Below are positions 49,147 to 57,337 of a stretch of 64,000 nt of DNA, piece by piece (position 1 is the stretch's first letter; each line of letters begins with the position of its first letter). The DNA is taken from positions 141,479-205,478 of the forward strand of contig VGBL01000001.1 in the NCBI GenBank assembly GCA_016870515.1, written 5' to 3'. A model generated the notes under the pieces. The model did not search any database. It saw only the letters and a program-made list of their open reading frames with translations, and was not told where the DNA came from. Made by a program: the position numbers and the translations under genes. This DNA is from Actinomycetota bacterium (GTDB taxonomy: Bacteria > Actinomycetota > Actinomycetes > S36-B12).

Positions 49147-50620
49147 TGCACCCCGTCCATCAGTTTCTTGAGTTTCGGCACCACCAGCAGGAATAGGCCG
49201 GCGAGGACGATCGTGCCGAGGCCGCACACGACGAAGTAGCCGGTCCAGCCCACCACGTCGATCAACCTCACCAATTGGCCGCCCACCGAGTCGCCCACCG
49301 CGGTGGCCAGGAACCATACGGCGAGCATCTGACTAAGGAGTCCCGCGGGAGCGAGCTTGGTCGTGACCGACAGGCCGTTGGGAGACAGCAAGAGCTCGGA
49401 CCACGTCTGGGTCAAGAACACGGCGACGATCCACCAGATGGCGGACTTCTCGGAATTCTCCGCCTGCATGGCGGCCAGCACCATGATGAGCAAGCTGATG
49501 CCGACGCCGAAGATCGCCATGGCGAACCTGATCGGAGTGGACGGCGCTCGCGAGCCGAGCTTGGTCCACAGCACGGCGAAGATCGGCGCGAAGATGATGA
49601 TGAAGACCGGGTTGATGGACTGCAGCCAGCTGATCGGGATCGTGAAGACGCCCGCATCCATGTCGGTGTACTGCTCGGCGAACTCGTTGATGGTCGAGCC
49701 GCCCTGGTCGTAGATCGCCCAGAAGACGACCGCGGCGAGGAAGAGGTAGAGGAAGGCCCACAGGCGATCGCGGTCGACCGGGGTCAGTTGAGGCTGCTTG
49801 AAGAGCCGCCAGAAGCAGAAGATGGCAATGCCGATCACCACGAAGGTGAAGAGCACGGTGATGTCGGCGATCCCCATGCCGAAGACGCCGAAGGCCACGG
49901 CGAGGACGACCACGACGATGAGGAGTCCGGCAATGCCCTGGATGCCGGCCCTCCGGCGCTCCGGGGGCGACGCCGGATTTGGCACCGCTAACCCCACCGA
50001 TCCCAGGCCCCTGTAGCCCGCGAGGTACTGCGCGAGACCGATGAGCCTCCCGACGCCGGCGACCGCGAAGCCCATGTGCCAGTTGATGTCCTCGCCGAGG
50101 TAGCCCACGATGAGCGGCGCGATGAGGGCGCCGAGGTTGATGCCCACGTAGAAGATCGAGAAGCCGCCGTCCCGGCGCGTGTCGTCAGGGGCATAGAGCC
50201 CGCCGACCATCGCGCTCACGCTCGGCTTCAGCAGCCCGGTGCCCACGGCGATCACGAGCAGGCCAGTCCAGAAGAGCGCCTCGACCGGGACGGCCATGAC
50301 GAAGTGGCCCGCGGCGATGACGATGCCGCCGAAGAGGACGGCGCGCCGCGGGCCGGTGCGGTCCGCCACCCAGCCGCCGAGGAGGGGCAGCAGGTAGATC
50401 AGCGAGGCATACGTGCCGTAGATCGCCGCCGATTCGGCGTCGGAGAATCCCAGGCCGCCACCGGGCGGAGACGCACCGTCGGGCGGGGTGATGAGGTAGA
50501 GCACGAGGATGGCGCGCATGCCGTAGTAGGAGAAGCGCTCCCACATCTCGGTGAAAAGAGTGTGGCGCGAGCGCGCGGCTGACCGACCATGGTCTTCTCG
50601 GTGGGAGGCGACAGGCTCAT
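49143..50620 (-). CDS. POT/PTR family proton-dependent peptide transporter (apparent frameshift near N-terminus)
   Basis: A twelve-helix oligopeptide:H+ symporter. The continuous frame from 50546 begins at MWERFSYYGMRAILVLYL, the family signature that is normally preceded by LFFTE. The missing start is found in another frame: ATG 50620 overlaps the rfbB stop as ATGA and reads SLSPPTEKTMVGQPRARATL before leaving frame at a four-A run (50554-50557, T run on the coding strand). One additional T would join both frames and give LFFTEMWERF. So the true gene is about 492 residues, with either a sequencing error or a real frameshift. Other motifs: GGWVADRTGPRRAVLFGG and FSIFYVGINLGALIAPLI. Confidence 0.82.
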
Positions 50621-51591
50621 GCAGACGTCTTCAGCGGCCGCCACCAGTCGGGGTTGTCGACGTACCAGCGGACGGTCTCAGCGATGCCCTGGTCGAAGGT
50701 GCGTGTAGGCGCGTAGCCCAGGGCGCGGATGCGGCTGTCGTCGAGGCTGTATCGACGGTCATGGCCCAGGCGATCGGGCACCTGCTGCACCGCCGAGTCC
50801 CACTCCCTGCCCATGTGGCGCAGGATGACCTCGGTCAATTCACGATTTGTAAGCTCCTCGCCACCGCCGATGTTGTAGGCCGCACCCGCCTCTCCGCGCT
50901 CTACCACGATCTGGATGCCTCGGCAGTGGTCGTCGACGTGCAGCCAGTCGCGCACATTCAGTCCGTCGCCATAGAGAGGCACATTCGCCCCGTCGATGAG
51001 GTTGGTGACGAAGAGTGGAATGACCTTCTCAGGGAACTGGTAGGGCCCGTAGTTGTTGGAGCAGCGAGTCGTCGAGACCGGAAGGCCGTAGGTGCGGTGA
51101 TAGGCGCGGGCCAGCAACTCGGCGGAAGCCTTGGACGCCGCGTAGGGCGAGTTCGGCAGCAGTGGGGAGTCCTCGGTCCACGAGCCCACGTCGATCGAGC
51201 CGTAGACCTCGTCGGTGCCGATGTGGACTACGCGCGGGATGGAGTGCCTCAGGCAGGCGTCCAGCACGGTCTGGGTGCCGACGACATTGGTCAGGACGAA
51301 GTCCTGCGGGCCATGGATCGACCGATCGACGTGCGTCTCCGCAGCGAAGTTGACCACGACGTCGTGACCCGGGATGACCCCGTCGAGCAGTTCCCCATCG
51401 CAGATGTCACCGTGCACGAAGGAGTAGCGCGGATCATCGGCGGCATCGGCCAGGTTGGCGAGGTTGCCCGCATACGTGAGTTTGTCGAGCACGTGGACAC
51501 GCTCCACATCGGCTGCCAATTCGCCTGCTAGGAGGCCGCGCACGTAGTGCGAGCCAATGAAACCGGCTCCTCCCGTGACGAGGTAGCGCAC
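50617..51591 (-). CDS. rfbB: dTDP-glucose 4,6-dehydratase
   Basis: A 324-residue extended SDR: TGGAGFIGSHYVRGLL (NAD site), FAAETHVDRSIHGPQ, HIGTDEVYG with the Thr-Asp-Glu catalytic triad, and SPYAASKASAE with the YxxxK pair. It makes dTDP-4-keto-6-deoxyglucose for rhamnose and other deoxysugars. No rfbA/C/D gene is adjacent. GTG start with TAGGAT six bases upstream; the stop overlaps the transporter start as ATGA. Confidence 0.95.
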   Translation of the reverse strand: MRYLVTGGAGFIGSHYVRGLLAGELAADVERVHVLDKLTYAGNLANLADAADDPRYSFVHGDICDGELLDGVIPGHDVVVNFAAETHVDRSIHGPQDFVLTNVVGTQTVLDACLRHSIPRVVHIGTDEVYGSIDVGSWTEDSPLLPNSPYAASKASAELLARAYHRTYGLPVSTTRCSNNYGPYQFPEKVIPLFVTNLIDGANVPLYGDGLNVRDWLHVDDHCRGIQIVVERGEAGAAYNIGGGEELTNRELTEVILRHMGREWDSAVQQVPDRLGHDRRYSLDDSRIRALGYAPTRTFDQGIAETVRWYVDNPDWWRPLKTSA

Positions 51592-51597
51592 GCTCGC

Positions 51598-51603
51598 ATC
51601 CTA
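51598..51603 (-). promoter_or_regulatory. Leaderless -10 element (TAGGAT), rfbB
   Basis: TAGGAT on the minus strand, six bases before GTG 51591. Confidence 0.5.
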
Positions 51604-51642
51604 GGGATTCGGGCGCTGGGCTACGGCGTTTCCCGAAGTCTG

Positions 51643-53013
51643 CTAGGCCAGACCCATGAGCGCTGCTGCCTGACGCAGCCCGTCTCGCGCGTCAGGGTGA
51701 GCCGCGTGAGTTATGAGGCACTGGGCCTGCTCGCGCTCGCTGAGTCCCCACACGCGCGCAAGTCCCTGCTCGGTGACCACGGCTGTGTGCTGGAACGACG
51801 TCACCGGCTCCTCGAGACGCGGGACGATCGTGGACGTGCCGGACCTGTGGTGCCAGGAGGGCAGCGCCATGTAGCTCGCACCGCCGCGGGCATGGATGGC
51901 GCCGACGATGAAGTCGACGCTGCCACCGAATCCGGAGTAGATGCGCCCATGGATGCGGCTTGCATTTGCCTGATCGAAGAGGTCCACCTGGAGGGCCGCG
52001 TTGACACTCGCCATGTGGGGCTGTTGGGCGATGCGTCCGGGCGAGTTGGTGACCTCGGTGCGCAGAAGTCGAACCTGCCTGTTGAGATGCACGAAGTCGT
52101 AGAGCTCCTGGCTACCAAACAGGAAGGAGGCGACCAATGGGAAATCAGAGTCGAGGGCACCTGAATTGTGCAGGCCGAGCACGCCGTCGGAGATCATCTC
52201 GCTCCAGATTCGCAGTCGTCGCCGCTGCCGTAGTTGGGCAACCACGGCATCGGGGATGGCGCCAATGCCGAGTTGGAGCGTGGATGCATCGCCGATCTGC
52301 GCGGCGATGAGCTCGCCGATGGCGGCTTCAATGTGGCCCGGCGGGTCGGCCAAGCCGCCCCTATCGGGCTGCCCCGGCGGGTCGGCCAAGCCGCCCCTAT
52401 CGGGCTGCCCCGGCGGGTCGGCCAAGCCGCCCCTATCGGGCTGCCCCGGCGGGTCGGCCAAGCCGCCCTTATCGGCCTGCCCCGGGTGCTTCGGCCTGTG
52501 CATCACGAGGGGTTCATCCACCTCGACGAGGTAGTCGATCTCGTGCTCGTAGATCTGCGCGTCGCCGTAGGTGTAGGGCATGCGGGGGTTCGCCTGCGCT
52601 ATCACCAGTGCACCTCGCTCGCGGGCGGCCTCGATGGCGGCGGGCAGGACATTGACCTCGATGCCAAGGCTCACGGTGTCGTGGCGCGGAGTGGAGGTGT
52701 GCACGAAGACCGCATCAGGGGGCAGTACCCGGCGGAAGAGCGCGGGTACAAGGCTCAAGCGACTGGGCACATAGACGAGGCGCTCGGAGTGCCGCATGGC
52801 TGGGCCTACGAAACAGGTTTCGTAGGTAATCCCCTCGCGATCGGGGATTCCCGGCTGGGCATTGAGCATGTGGAGGGTAAATACCTCCAACGTGCGGTCG
52901 GCGAGATCAAGGATGGCGTGCGGGGTTGCGAAGTTGCCCGAGGCGACAATGCGCGGATTGGCGGGTAGCTCGGCAAGCACGCCGGACAACTGCTCCAGGG
53001 AGATCCGCTTCAC
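51643..53013 (-). CDS. Acetyl-CoA hydrolase/4-hydroxybutyrate CoA-transferase family, with in-frame repeat insert
   Basis: A 456-residue family-I-like CoA-transferase. N-domain: RIVASGNFATPHAIL; C-domain: LQLGIGAIPDAVVAQL, the catalytic Glu in WSEMISDGVLGL, YSGFGGSVDFIVGA and the closing segment around VTEQGLARVWGLS. It moves CoA between carboxylic acids. Residues about 179-226 are four tandem copies of PGQPDRGGLADP inserted between the two domains, absent from normal family members. Interdomain placement suggests the fold survives. GTG start with CACACT six bases upstream. Confidence 0.87.
   Translation of the reverse strand: MKRISLEQLSGVLAELPANPRIVASGNFATPHAILDLADRTLEVFTLHMLNAQPGIPDREGITYETCFVGPAMRHSERLVYVPSRLSLVPALFRRVLPPDAVFVHTSTPRHDTVSLGIEVNVLPAAIEAARERGALVIAQANPRMPYTYGDAQIYEHEIDYLVEVDEPLVMHRPKHPGQADKGGLADPPGQPDRGGLADPPGQPDRGGLADPPGQPDRGGLADPPGHIEAAIGELIAAQIGDASTLQLGIGAIPDAVVAQLRQRRRLRIWSEMISDGVLGLHNSGALDSDFPLVASFLFGSQELYDFVHLNRQVRLLRTEVTNSPGRIAQQPHMASVNAALQVDLFDQANASRIHGRIYSGFGGSVDFIVGAIHARGGASYMALPSWHHRSGTSTIVPRLEEPVTSFQHTAVVTEQGLARVWGLSEREQAQCLITHAAHPDARDGLRQAAALMGLA
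52337..52480. repeat. Four tandem copies of a 36 bp unit inside the CoA-transferase gene
   Basis: Copies at 52337-52372, 52373-52408, 52409-52444 and 52445-52480. The first three are identical and the fourth differs at two positions. Each adds 12 codons in frame. The unit contains GGCGG and CCGCC arms able to pair, and a diverged single copy is at 27465-27500. Confidence 0.9.
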
Positions 53014-53019
53014 ATGACC

Positions 53020-53025
53020 AGTGTG
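53020..53025 (-). promoter_or_regulatory. Leaderless -10-like element (CACACT), CoA-transferase gene
   Basis: CACACT on the minus strand, six bases before GTG 53013. Confidence 0.4.
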
Positions 53026-53027
53026 CG

Positions 53028-53171
53028 CTACAGCGCAAGGTCTTCGTGCAGCACGCCCTCCTGCAACGACATGCGCAGCGGAGCGAGCCGCAGGATCCCG
53101 GGGGGCGCAGCGGTGAGGCCCACCAGCATTCCCACATGGCCGGGCGGTAGCGCCTGCACCAGGTCGGCCAT
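53028..53171 (-). CDS. Small hypothetical protein (47 residues)
   Basis: A 47-codon frame from ATG 53171 to TAG 53028, reading ADLVQALPPGHVGMLVGLTA, then a Pro/Leu/Arg-rich middle and an acidic C-terminus (SLQEGVLHEDLAL). A TAGGCT element lies exactly six bases before the ATG, the arrangement seen at many real genes in this window. No family recognised. It fills the gap between the epimerase and CoA-transferase genes, both on the same strand. Confidence 0.5.
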   Translation of the reverse strand: MADLVQALPPGHVGMLVGLTAAPPGILRLAPLRMSLQEGVLHEDLAL

Positions 53172-53177
53172 GGCGTC

Positions 53178-53183
53178 AGCCTA
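53178..53183 (-). promoter_or_regulatory. Leaderless -10 element (TAGGCT), 47-residue protein gene
   Basis: TAGGCT on the minus strand, six bases before ATG 53171, overlapping the end of the epimerase gene. Confidence 0.45.
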
Positions 53184-54182
53184 CGCCGACGGCAGCAGCC
53201 CTATCTCGCGTAGCCACGCCGCAGTATTCTCGCGGCCGACCTCGAGCGCCACCCTTGGCTCCCAGCCCAGCGAACGAAGGGCGGCATTGGAGTAGGCACC
53301 GCGACGCCGGAGGTAGCGGATCGACTGGCGATCCAGGTCAAAGCGGCGTCGCCACGACTCCGGAAGGATTGCAGCAGCGCCACCCACGAGTGGCTCAGCG
53401 AGCCAGCCCGGGAGAGTCGGCGCCAAACTCCGACCCATCTGATCGGCGTACCAACCCCAGAAGTCCCGCGCGGGCGTCGCGATGCCGTCGGTGACGATGT
53501 AGGCACGCCCGCTAGAAGTCGCCCCGCCTGCCGCAACGACCTCGATCGCGTCCACCAGGTTGTCGATGTAGACGTGGTTGATAACACCGTCCTTGATGAC
53601 GAGATAGATGCGACTGCGGATGTGCTGGATGGGCCGGATGATCCATGGCATCGACATGGGTCCGTAGACATCACCCGGACGCAAGATATGAACGTGGAAT
53701 TCCCCGGGTACGTCGAGTCCGCGGAGCATGTGCTCCGATCGGATCTTGCTCGCGCAGTAAGGGTTGGCCGCATGATCGAGCGGCCCGGCTTCATCGACCC
53801 CGTGGGGGAAGGAAAACCCGTGGACCATGACGCTCGACAGGTGCACGAACGACGTGGCCCCGGCATCGCGTGCCGCAAGGGCCACCTGGCGGGGAGCGCG
53901 GGCGTTGATTCGATCGAAGTCCGTCCAGTCGCCGGACTCGGCCACGATGGCCGCCGTGTGCACGACAAGATCAGCACCCGAGACGAGTTCGGCGATAGCA
54001 GCGGGCGAGGTCACGTCGCCAACGAGATAGTCGACGCGGGAATCTGGGTGGGGAGTCAGTGGATCGGCGGGGTCGGGCAGCCTTAGGTCGAGGCCGCGCA
54101 CGCTCCAGCCGTTGTCGGCGTAGCGACGGGCGACGGCGTCGCCAATGAACCCGGAAACGCCCGTGATCCCGACCGTGGGCAT
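53181..54182 (-). CDS. NAD-dependent epimerase/dehydratase (extended SDR)
   Basis: A 333-residue extended SDR: GITGVSGFIGDAVARRYAD (NAD site, 5-23), VVHTAAIVAESG, HLSSVMVHGFSF and the catalytic YCASK; NHVYIDNLVDAI supports the substrate domain. It is likely a nucleotide-sugar or sterol/terpenoid epimerase-dehydrogenase of the 3-beta-HSD-like type. The ATG at 54182 overlaps the geranylgeranyl reductase stop as TGATG, so the two are coupled, hinting at isoprenoid or glycolipid work. Confidence 0.85.
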   Translation of the reverse strand: MPTVGITGVSGFIGDAVARRYADNGWSVRGLDLRLPDPADPLTPHPDSRVDYLVGDVTSPAAIAELVSGADLVVHTAAIVAESGDWTDFDRINARAPRQVALAARDAGATSFVHLSSVMVHGFSFPHGVDEAGPLDHAANPYCASKIRSEHMLRGLDVPGEFHVHILRPGDVYGPMSMPWIIRPIQHIRSRIYLVIKDGVINHVYIDNLVDAIEVVAAGGATSSGRAYIVTDGIATPARDFWGWYADQMGRSLAPTLPGWLAEPLVGGAAAILPESWRRRFDLDRQSIRYLRRRGAYSNAALRSLGWEPRVALEVGRENTAAWLREIGLLPSA

Positions 54183-55426
54183 CAGCTGAAGGGAAGGCGA
54201 CCGTCGAAGCGAGATGAGGCACGACCGGCAACGCGCCACAGACGAGCAGTCGCATCGCGATCTTCCGGAGTGATGAGGTTGCCCATCACGCGCAGGGCGA
54301 TCGTCATAAGGAACGTCGAGCGCATGCCGACCGGCCCGAGGCTGGCCAGCAGCCCGGGCACCGTGATGAGACCGGCCAGGCGCCGGGCGATCGAGAAGGC
54401 CTCGCCGTAGCGCTCGCGCAGCAAGCCGGGCCAGACCGTCGACAGGTCGTAACTGGGACCCCGCGACGACAGCACCTGCGCGGCAAGGTGTCCGGTCTCC
54501 AGGCCGTAGTCGATCCCCTCGCCATTGAGCGGGTTCACGCAGCCGGCCGCGTCGCCGACCAGCAGCCAGTTGGGCCCTGCCACGCCGCTGACCGCGCCAC
54601 CCATGGGCAGCAGTGCCGACCAGGGGGCGCGTACGTCGTCCTGCAGCTCCCAGTCATCGCGCTGCGTGTCGGCGTAGTAATTGAGCAGGGAGCGGAGGTT
54701 GATGTCGGCCGTTCGCTTGGCGGTGGCAAGGGTGCCCACGCCGATATTCACCTCGCCGTCGCCGAGCGGGAAGATCCAGCCGTATCCGGACAGGATGCGG
54801 TCGGCGTCATCGCGTAACTCCAGGTGCGACGAAATCCACTCGTCGTCACTGCGACCGGACTTGATGTAGCCGCGGGCGGCGACGCCGTATGCCGTGTCAC
54901 GATGCCATTCGCGCCCGAGGGCTCGCCCGAGTTGCGAACGCGCACCATCGGCAACCACCAGCCGGCGGCAGGCGATGGTCTCCACGCCTGTCGATGTCTT
55001 GACGGTCACCGAGACGACGCGGCCGGCGGAGTCGCGCTCCACGTCGACCGCCCTCGCGCCATCGAGCGGCTGCGCCCCGGCGTCGAGGGCGACCTGGCGA
55101 ATGGCGTGATCGAGCTCGAGGCGGGGTGCGGCGCCGCCAAAGTCGGGGAGGTTGCCGCCGGGCCACGGCAGGTAGAGGAGTTGACCGAAGCCCGCGGCCC
55201 GCAGCCCGCGATTGCGAGCGCGGCCCTCGAGCCACCCGGCAAGGCCGAGGGCGTCTAGTTCGGCGATGGCCCGCGGGGTGAGTCCGTCGCCGCAGGGCTT
55301 GTCGCGCGGGAAGGTCTCCGCGTCGACCAGAAGGGTGTCGATGCCCGCGCGGGCCGCCCACGCCGCCGACGCCGACCCCGCGGGGCCGGCGCCGACGACG
55401 AGAAGGTTGATCTGACGGGAGGTCAC
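54182..55426 (-). CDS. Geranylgeranyl reductase family flavoprotein (MenJ-like)
   Basis: A 414-residue FAD monooxygenase-fold protein: VVGAGPAGSASAAWAARAGI (dinucleotide site), FPRDKPCGDGLTPRA (the K-x-C-G-D-G-L motif of geranylgeranyl/menaquinone reductases) and LLVGDAAGCVNPLNGEGIDY. Actinobacterial members saturate one prenyl unit of menaquinone or archaeal-type prenyl chains. GTG start with CACGAT six bases upstream; coupled to the epimerase. Confidence 0.9.
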   Translation of the reverse strand: MTSRQINLLVVGAGPAGSASAAWAARAGIDTLLVDAETFPRDKPCGDGLTPRAIAELDALGLAGWLEGRARNRGLRAAGFGQLLYLPWPGGNLPDFGGAAPRLELDHAIRQVALDAGAQPLDGARAVDVERDSAGRVVSVTVKTSTGVETIACRRLVVADGARSQLGRALGREWHRDTAYGVAARGYIKSGRSDDEWISSHLELRDDADRILSGYGWIFPLGDGEVNIGVGTLATAKRTADINLRSLLNYYADTQRDDWELQDDVRAPWSALLPMGGAVSGVAGPNWLLVGDAAGCVNPLNGEGIDYGLETGHLAAQVLSSRGPSYDLSTVWPGLLRERYGEAFSIARRLAGLITVPGLLASLGPVGMRSTFLMTIALRVMGNLITPEDRDATARLWRVAGRASSRFDGRLPFS

Positions 55427-55432
55427 GGAACC

Positions 55433-55438
55433 ATCGTG
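55433..55438 (-). promoter_or_regulatory. Leaderless -10-like element (CACGAT), geranylgeranyl reductase gene
   Basis: CACGAT on the minus strand, six bases before GTG 55426. Confidence 0.35.
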
Positions 55439-55472
55439 CCGCTACTCCCCGAATTCGGCGAGCCTGGGCCGA

Positions 55473-55838
55473 CTAGTTGCCCGTCTGCATGAGCGGGCTG
55501 CTTCCCACCGCGAGCAGGACGAGGTTGATGAGCACGGCGACACCAATCAGGACCCAGGTCACGATGACCAGGATCTTGGCGGTGTTGGCCGCCGAGTTGG
55601 CGCCCGCCACATCACCAGCAGCGTAGAGGGCCTTCGCCTTGTTGTTCTGAACGATCGCAATGATGCCGGTGATGATCCCGATGCACGACGTGCACGCGCT
55701 CAGGATCGTGCCGACAAGCGCCAGGACGAAGTAGTCCTTGGGTGCCCCTGCACCCCCGGCCGGCTGCGAAGGCATCGGCGGAGGCGGCGGCGCCGCGGGA
55801 GGGGGAGGGGGAGGGGGAGGGGGAGGGGCGTCGGACAC
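55473..55838 (-). CDS. CD225/dispanin family membrane protein with polyproline N-terminus
   Basis: A 121-residue protein. Residues 5-22 are almost all Pro (plus Ala), encoded by a hexanucleotide repeat. The C-terminal part is a CD225 domain with two hydrophobic segments: VLALVGTILSACTSCIGIIT, the conserved GIIAIVQNNKAKALYAAGD with NSAANTAKI, then LVIVTWVLIGVAVLINLVLL. Human relatives are the IFITM proteins; bacterial roles are unknown. AGGAG is five bases before the GTG start. Confidence 0.82.
   Translation of the reverse strand: MSDAPPPPPPPPPPAAPPPPPMPSQPAGGAGAPKDYFVLALVGTILSACTSCIGIITGIIAIVQNNKAKALYAAGDVAGANSAANTAKILVIVTWVLIGVAVLINLVLLAVGSSPLMQTGN
55797..55829. repeat. Hexanucleotide microsatellite (GGGGGA)n in the CD225 gene
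   Basis: About five GGGGGA units on the plus strand. Each unit encodes two prolines, so gain or loss of units would keep the frame. The plus strand could form a G-quadruplex. Confidence 0.85.
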
Positions 55839-55916
55839 AGGAACTCCTAGGGCCGGGAATCGGTCTCCTGGACCCTAGGGGAAGCCAACCCCGCTCCGCG
55901 GGAAAACAACCAACCT

Positions 55917-56786
55917 CTAGAGGGCCTCGCGCAGGGCGGCGAAGCCAGGGCCGAAGCAGGTCGCTGCGAGAGAGAGGTGCCCGTGGCCGTTGACGAGGTA
56001 GGGCTGGGCCCCTCCAACGTTGCCCGCCAGCCACTGGCCATGGGCAAAGGGCACCATGAGGTCTTCTGAGCCCTGCCAGATCTGCACCGGGCGCGTAACG
56101 GCGGCAAGGTCGAAACCCCACGGCAGGGTGAACGCCACGTCGTCGTCGAACCACCCCCAGATGCCGTGGGCGAGCGACCACCTCAGCTCAGCGGCCATCT
56201 CTTCGGCCTCTTTCCCTGAGAGGTAGCCCTGGTCCACCGGGGGAAGCAGGCTGATCATCGCCTCCACCACCTGATCTGCCGTGACGTCGCGCATTTGCGC
56301 GTGAGCCTCGGTGAGGAATGCCTCGAGTTGGGCTGCGCCCTGCAGCGCGGCGCCGAACTCGCAGATGTTGTCCTCCCCCATTCCGGCCATGAAGTCCAGG
56401 TCAGGTTCACCGTACGGCGCGACGCCGGCAAGGCTCTTCGCGGCCAGGCAGCGCTCGGGAAGGAGCGCCGCGGTAGCTATGGCATGTGGGCCGCCACCTG
56501 ACCAGCCCATCGTCACGAACCGGTCGTGTCCGAGGTGGTCGGCGAGCGATGCGACAAGTGGCGCGATGTCGGCGACGGTGCGCCCTGGTTGCCGAGTTGA
56601 CTGGCCATAGCCAGGCCGCACGAGTTCGGCAAGGACGAAGCCGTTGCTCGTAGCGGCCTCGACCATGTCGGCAGACGGCGGCCCGGCAGCGGGCGTGCCG
56701 TGGTGATAGATCAAGAGGGCATCGCCCTCCCCCTCGATGAAGAAGTCGAGTCGGTCGCCGTTCGCCAGCGTCAGGTGATCGAGCAC
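55917..56786 (-). CDS. Alpha/beta hydrolase
   Basis: A 289-residue alpha/beta hydrolase: oxyanion region YHHGTPAAGPP, nucleophile elbow GWSGGGPHA, acid Asp in WQGSEDLMVPFAHG and catalytic His in NGHGHLSL. The GTG at 56786 has GGAGG four bases upstream; in-frame starts further up overlap the neighbouring lipoprotein region. Single-gene unit; the substrate is not predictable. Confidence 0.87.
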   Translation of the reverse strand: MLDHLTLANGDRLDFFIEGEGDALLIYHHGTPAAGPPSADMVEAATSNGFVLAELVRPGYGQSTRQPGRTVADIAPLVASLADHLGHDRFVTMGWSGGGPHAIATAALLPERCLAAKSLAGVAPYGEPDLDFMAGMGEDNICEFGAALQGAAQLEAFLTEAHAQMRDVTADQVVEAMISLLPPVDQGYLSGKEAEEMAAELRWSLAHGIWGWFDDDVAFTLPWGFDLAAVTRPVQIWQGSEDLMVPFAHGQWLAGNVGGAQPYLVNGHGHLSLAATCFGPGFAALREAL

Positions 56787-56866
56787 GGTGCCTCCCAGGT
56801 CGCGTGGCCACACTAGGGCGGGAACACTTAGTGTGTGGACCAAAGCGGCGATAAGGGGAGGTCGAA

Positions 56867-57337
56867 GTGCGCACACGCATTGCCCTGGGCGCCGCGATAC
56901 TGACCCTGACTCTTGCCGCGTGCTCATCGCCGTCATCCACACTGTCACCCGGGGACAACGTCGTCATCGACTGCACCGCCGCATCAGCGGCGATCGGCGA
57001 CTTCGGTACGTCCCTTCAAAGCCTCATCACTGCGCTAACCAACAGTGATGGAGGCGCCGCAAGCACGGCAGCGGATCAGTTCGCCACTTCGGCTGACGCT
57101 GTCTCCGACTCGCTGCCGGGTCTGCCTCCGGAGGCTCAGCCGTTCGTCACGCTCTCCCGCGACTTCGCCGAGCGAGTGAAGGACGTCGTCGGGGGCGGCG
57201 GCGATCTGCCTGCCCTCACAGCGGAGGCCCAGACCTTTTTCGCCGAGCCCGACTTCGTCCAGAGCGCCAATGCGATCGAAGCGTTCTACCGCCAGCAGTG
57301 CCCGCAGGAGGCGGCGACCCAGGGGCCGAACGGCTAG
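56867..57337 (+). CDS. Small secreted lipoprotein
   Basis: A 156-residue lipoprotein: signal RTRIALGAAILTLTLAAC with Cys19 acylated, then a helical, Ala/Ser-rich domain (DCTAASAAIGDFGTSLQSLI, TAADQFATSADAVSDSLPGL) and a C-terminal Cys (YRQQCPQE) that may pair with the DCT Cys. GGGGAGG precedes the GTG. No family recognised. The stop overlaps the convergent esterase gene by four bases. Confidence 0.75.
   Translation: MRTRIALGAAILTLTLAACSSPSSTLSPGDNVVIDCTAASAAIGDFGTSLQSLITALTNSDGGAASTAADQFATSADAVSDSLPGLPPEAQPFVTLSRDFAERVKDVVGGGGDLPALTAEAQTFFAEPDFVQSANAIEAFYRQQCPQEAATQGPNG

Noticed and set aside
49960..49995. Another copy of the 36 bp element in the POT gene (VGLAVPNPASPP)
   Set aside because: Similar amino-acid flavour but the bases do not align over the unit; not counted.
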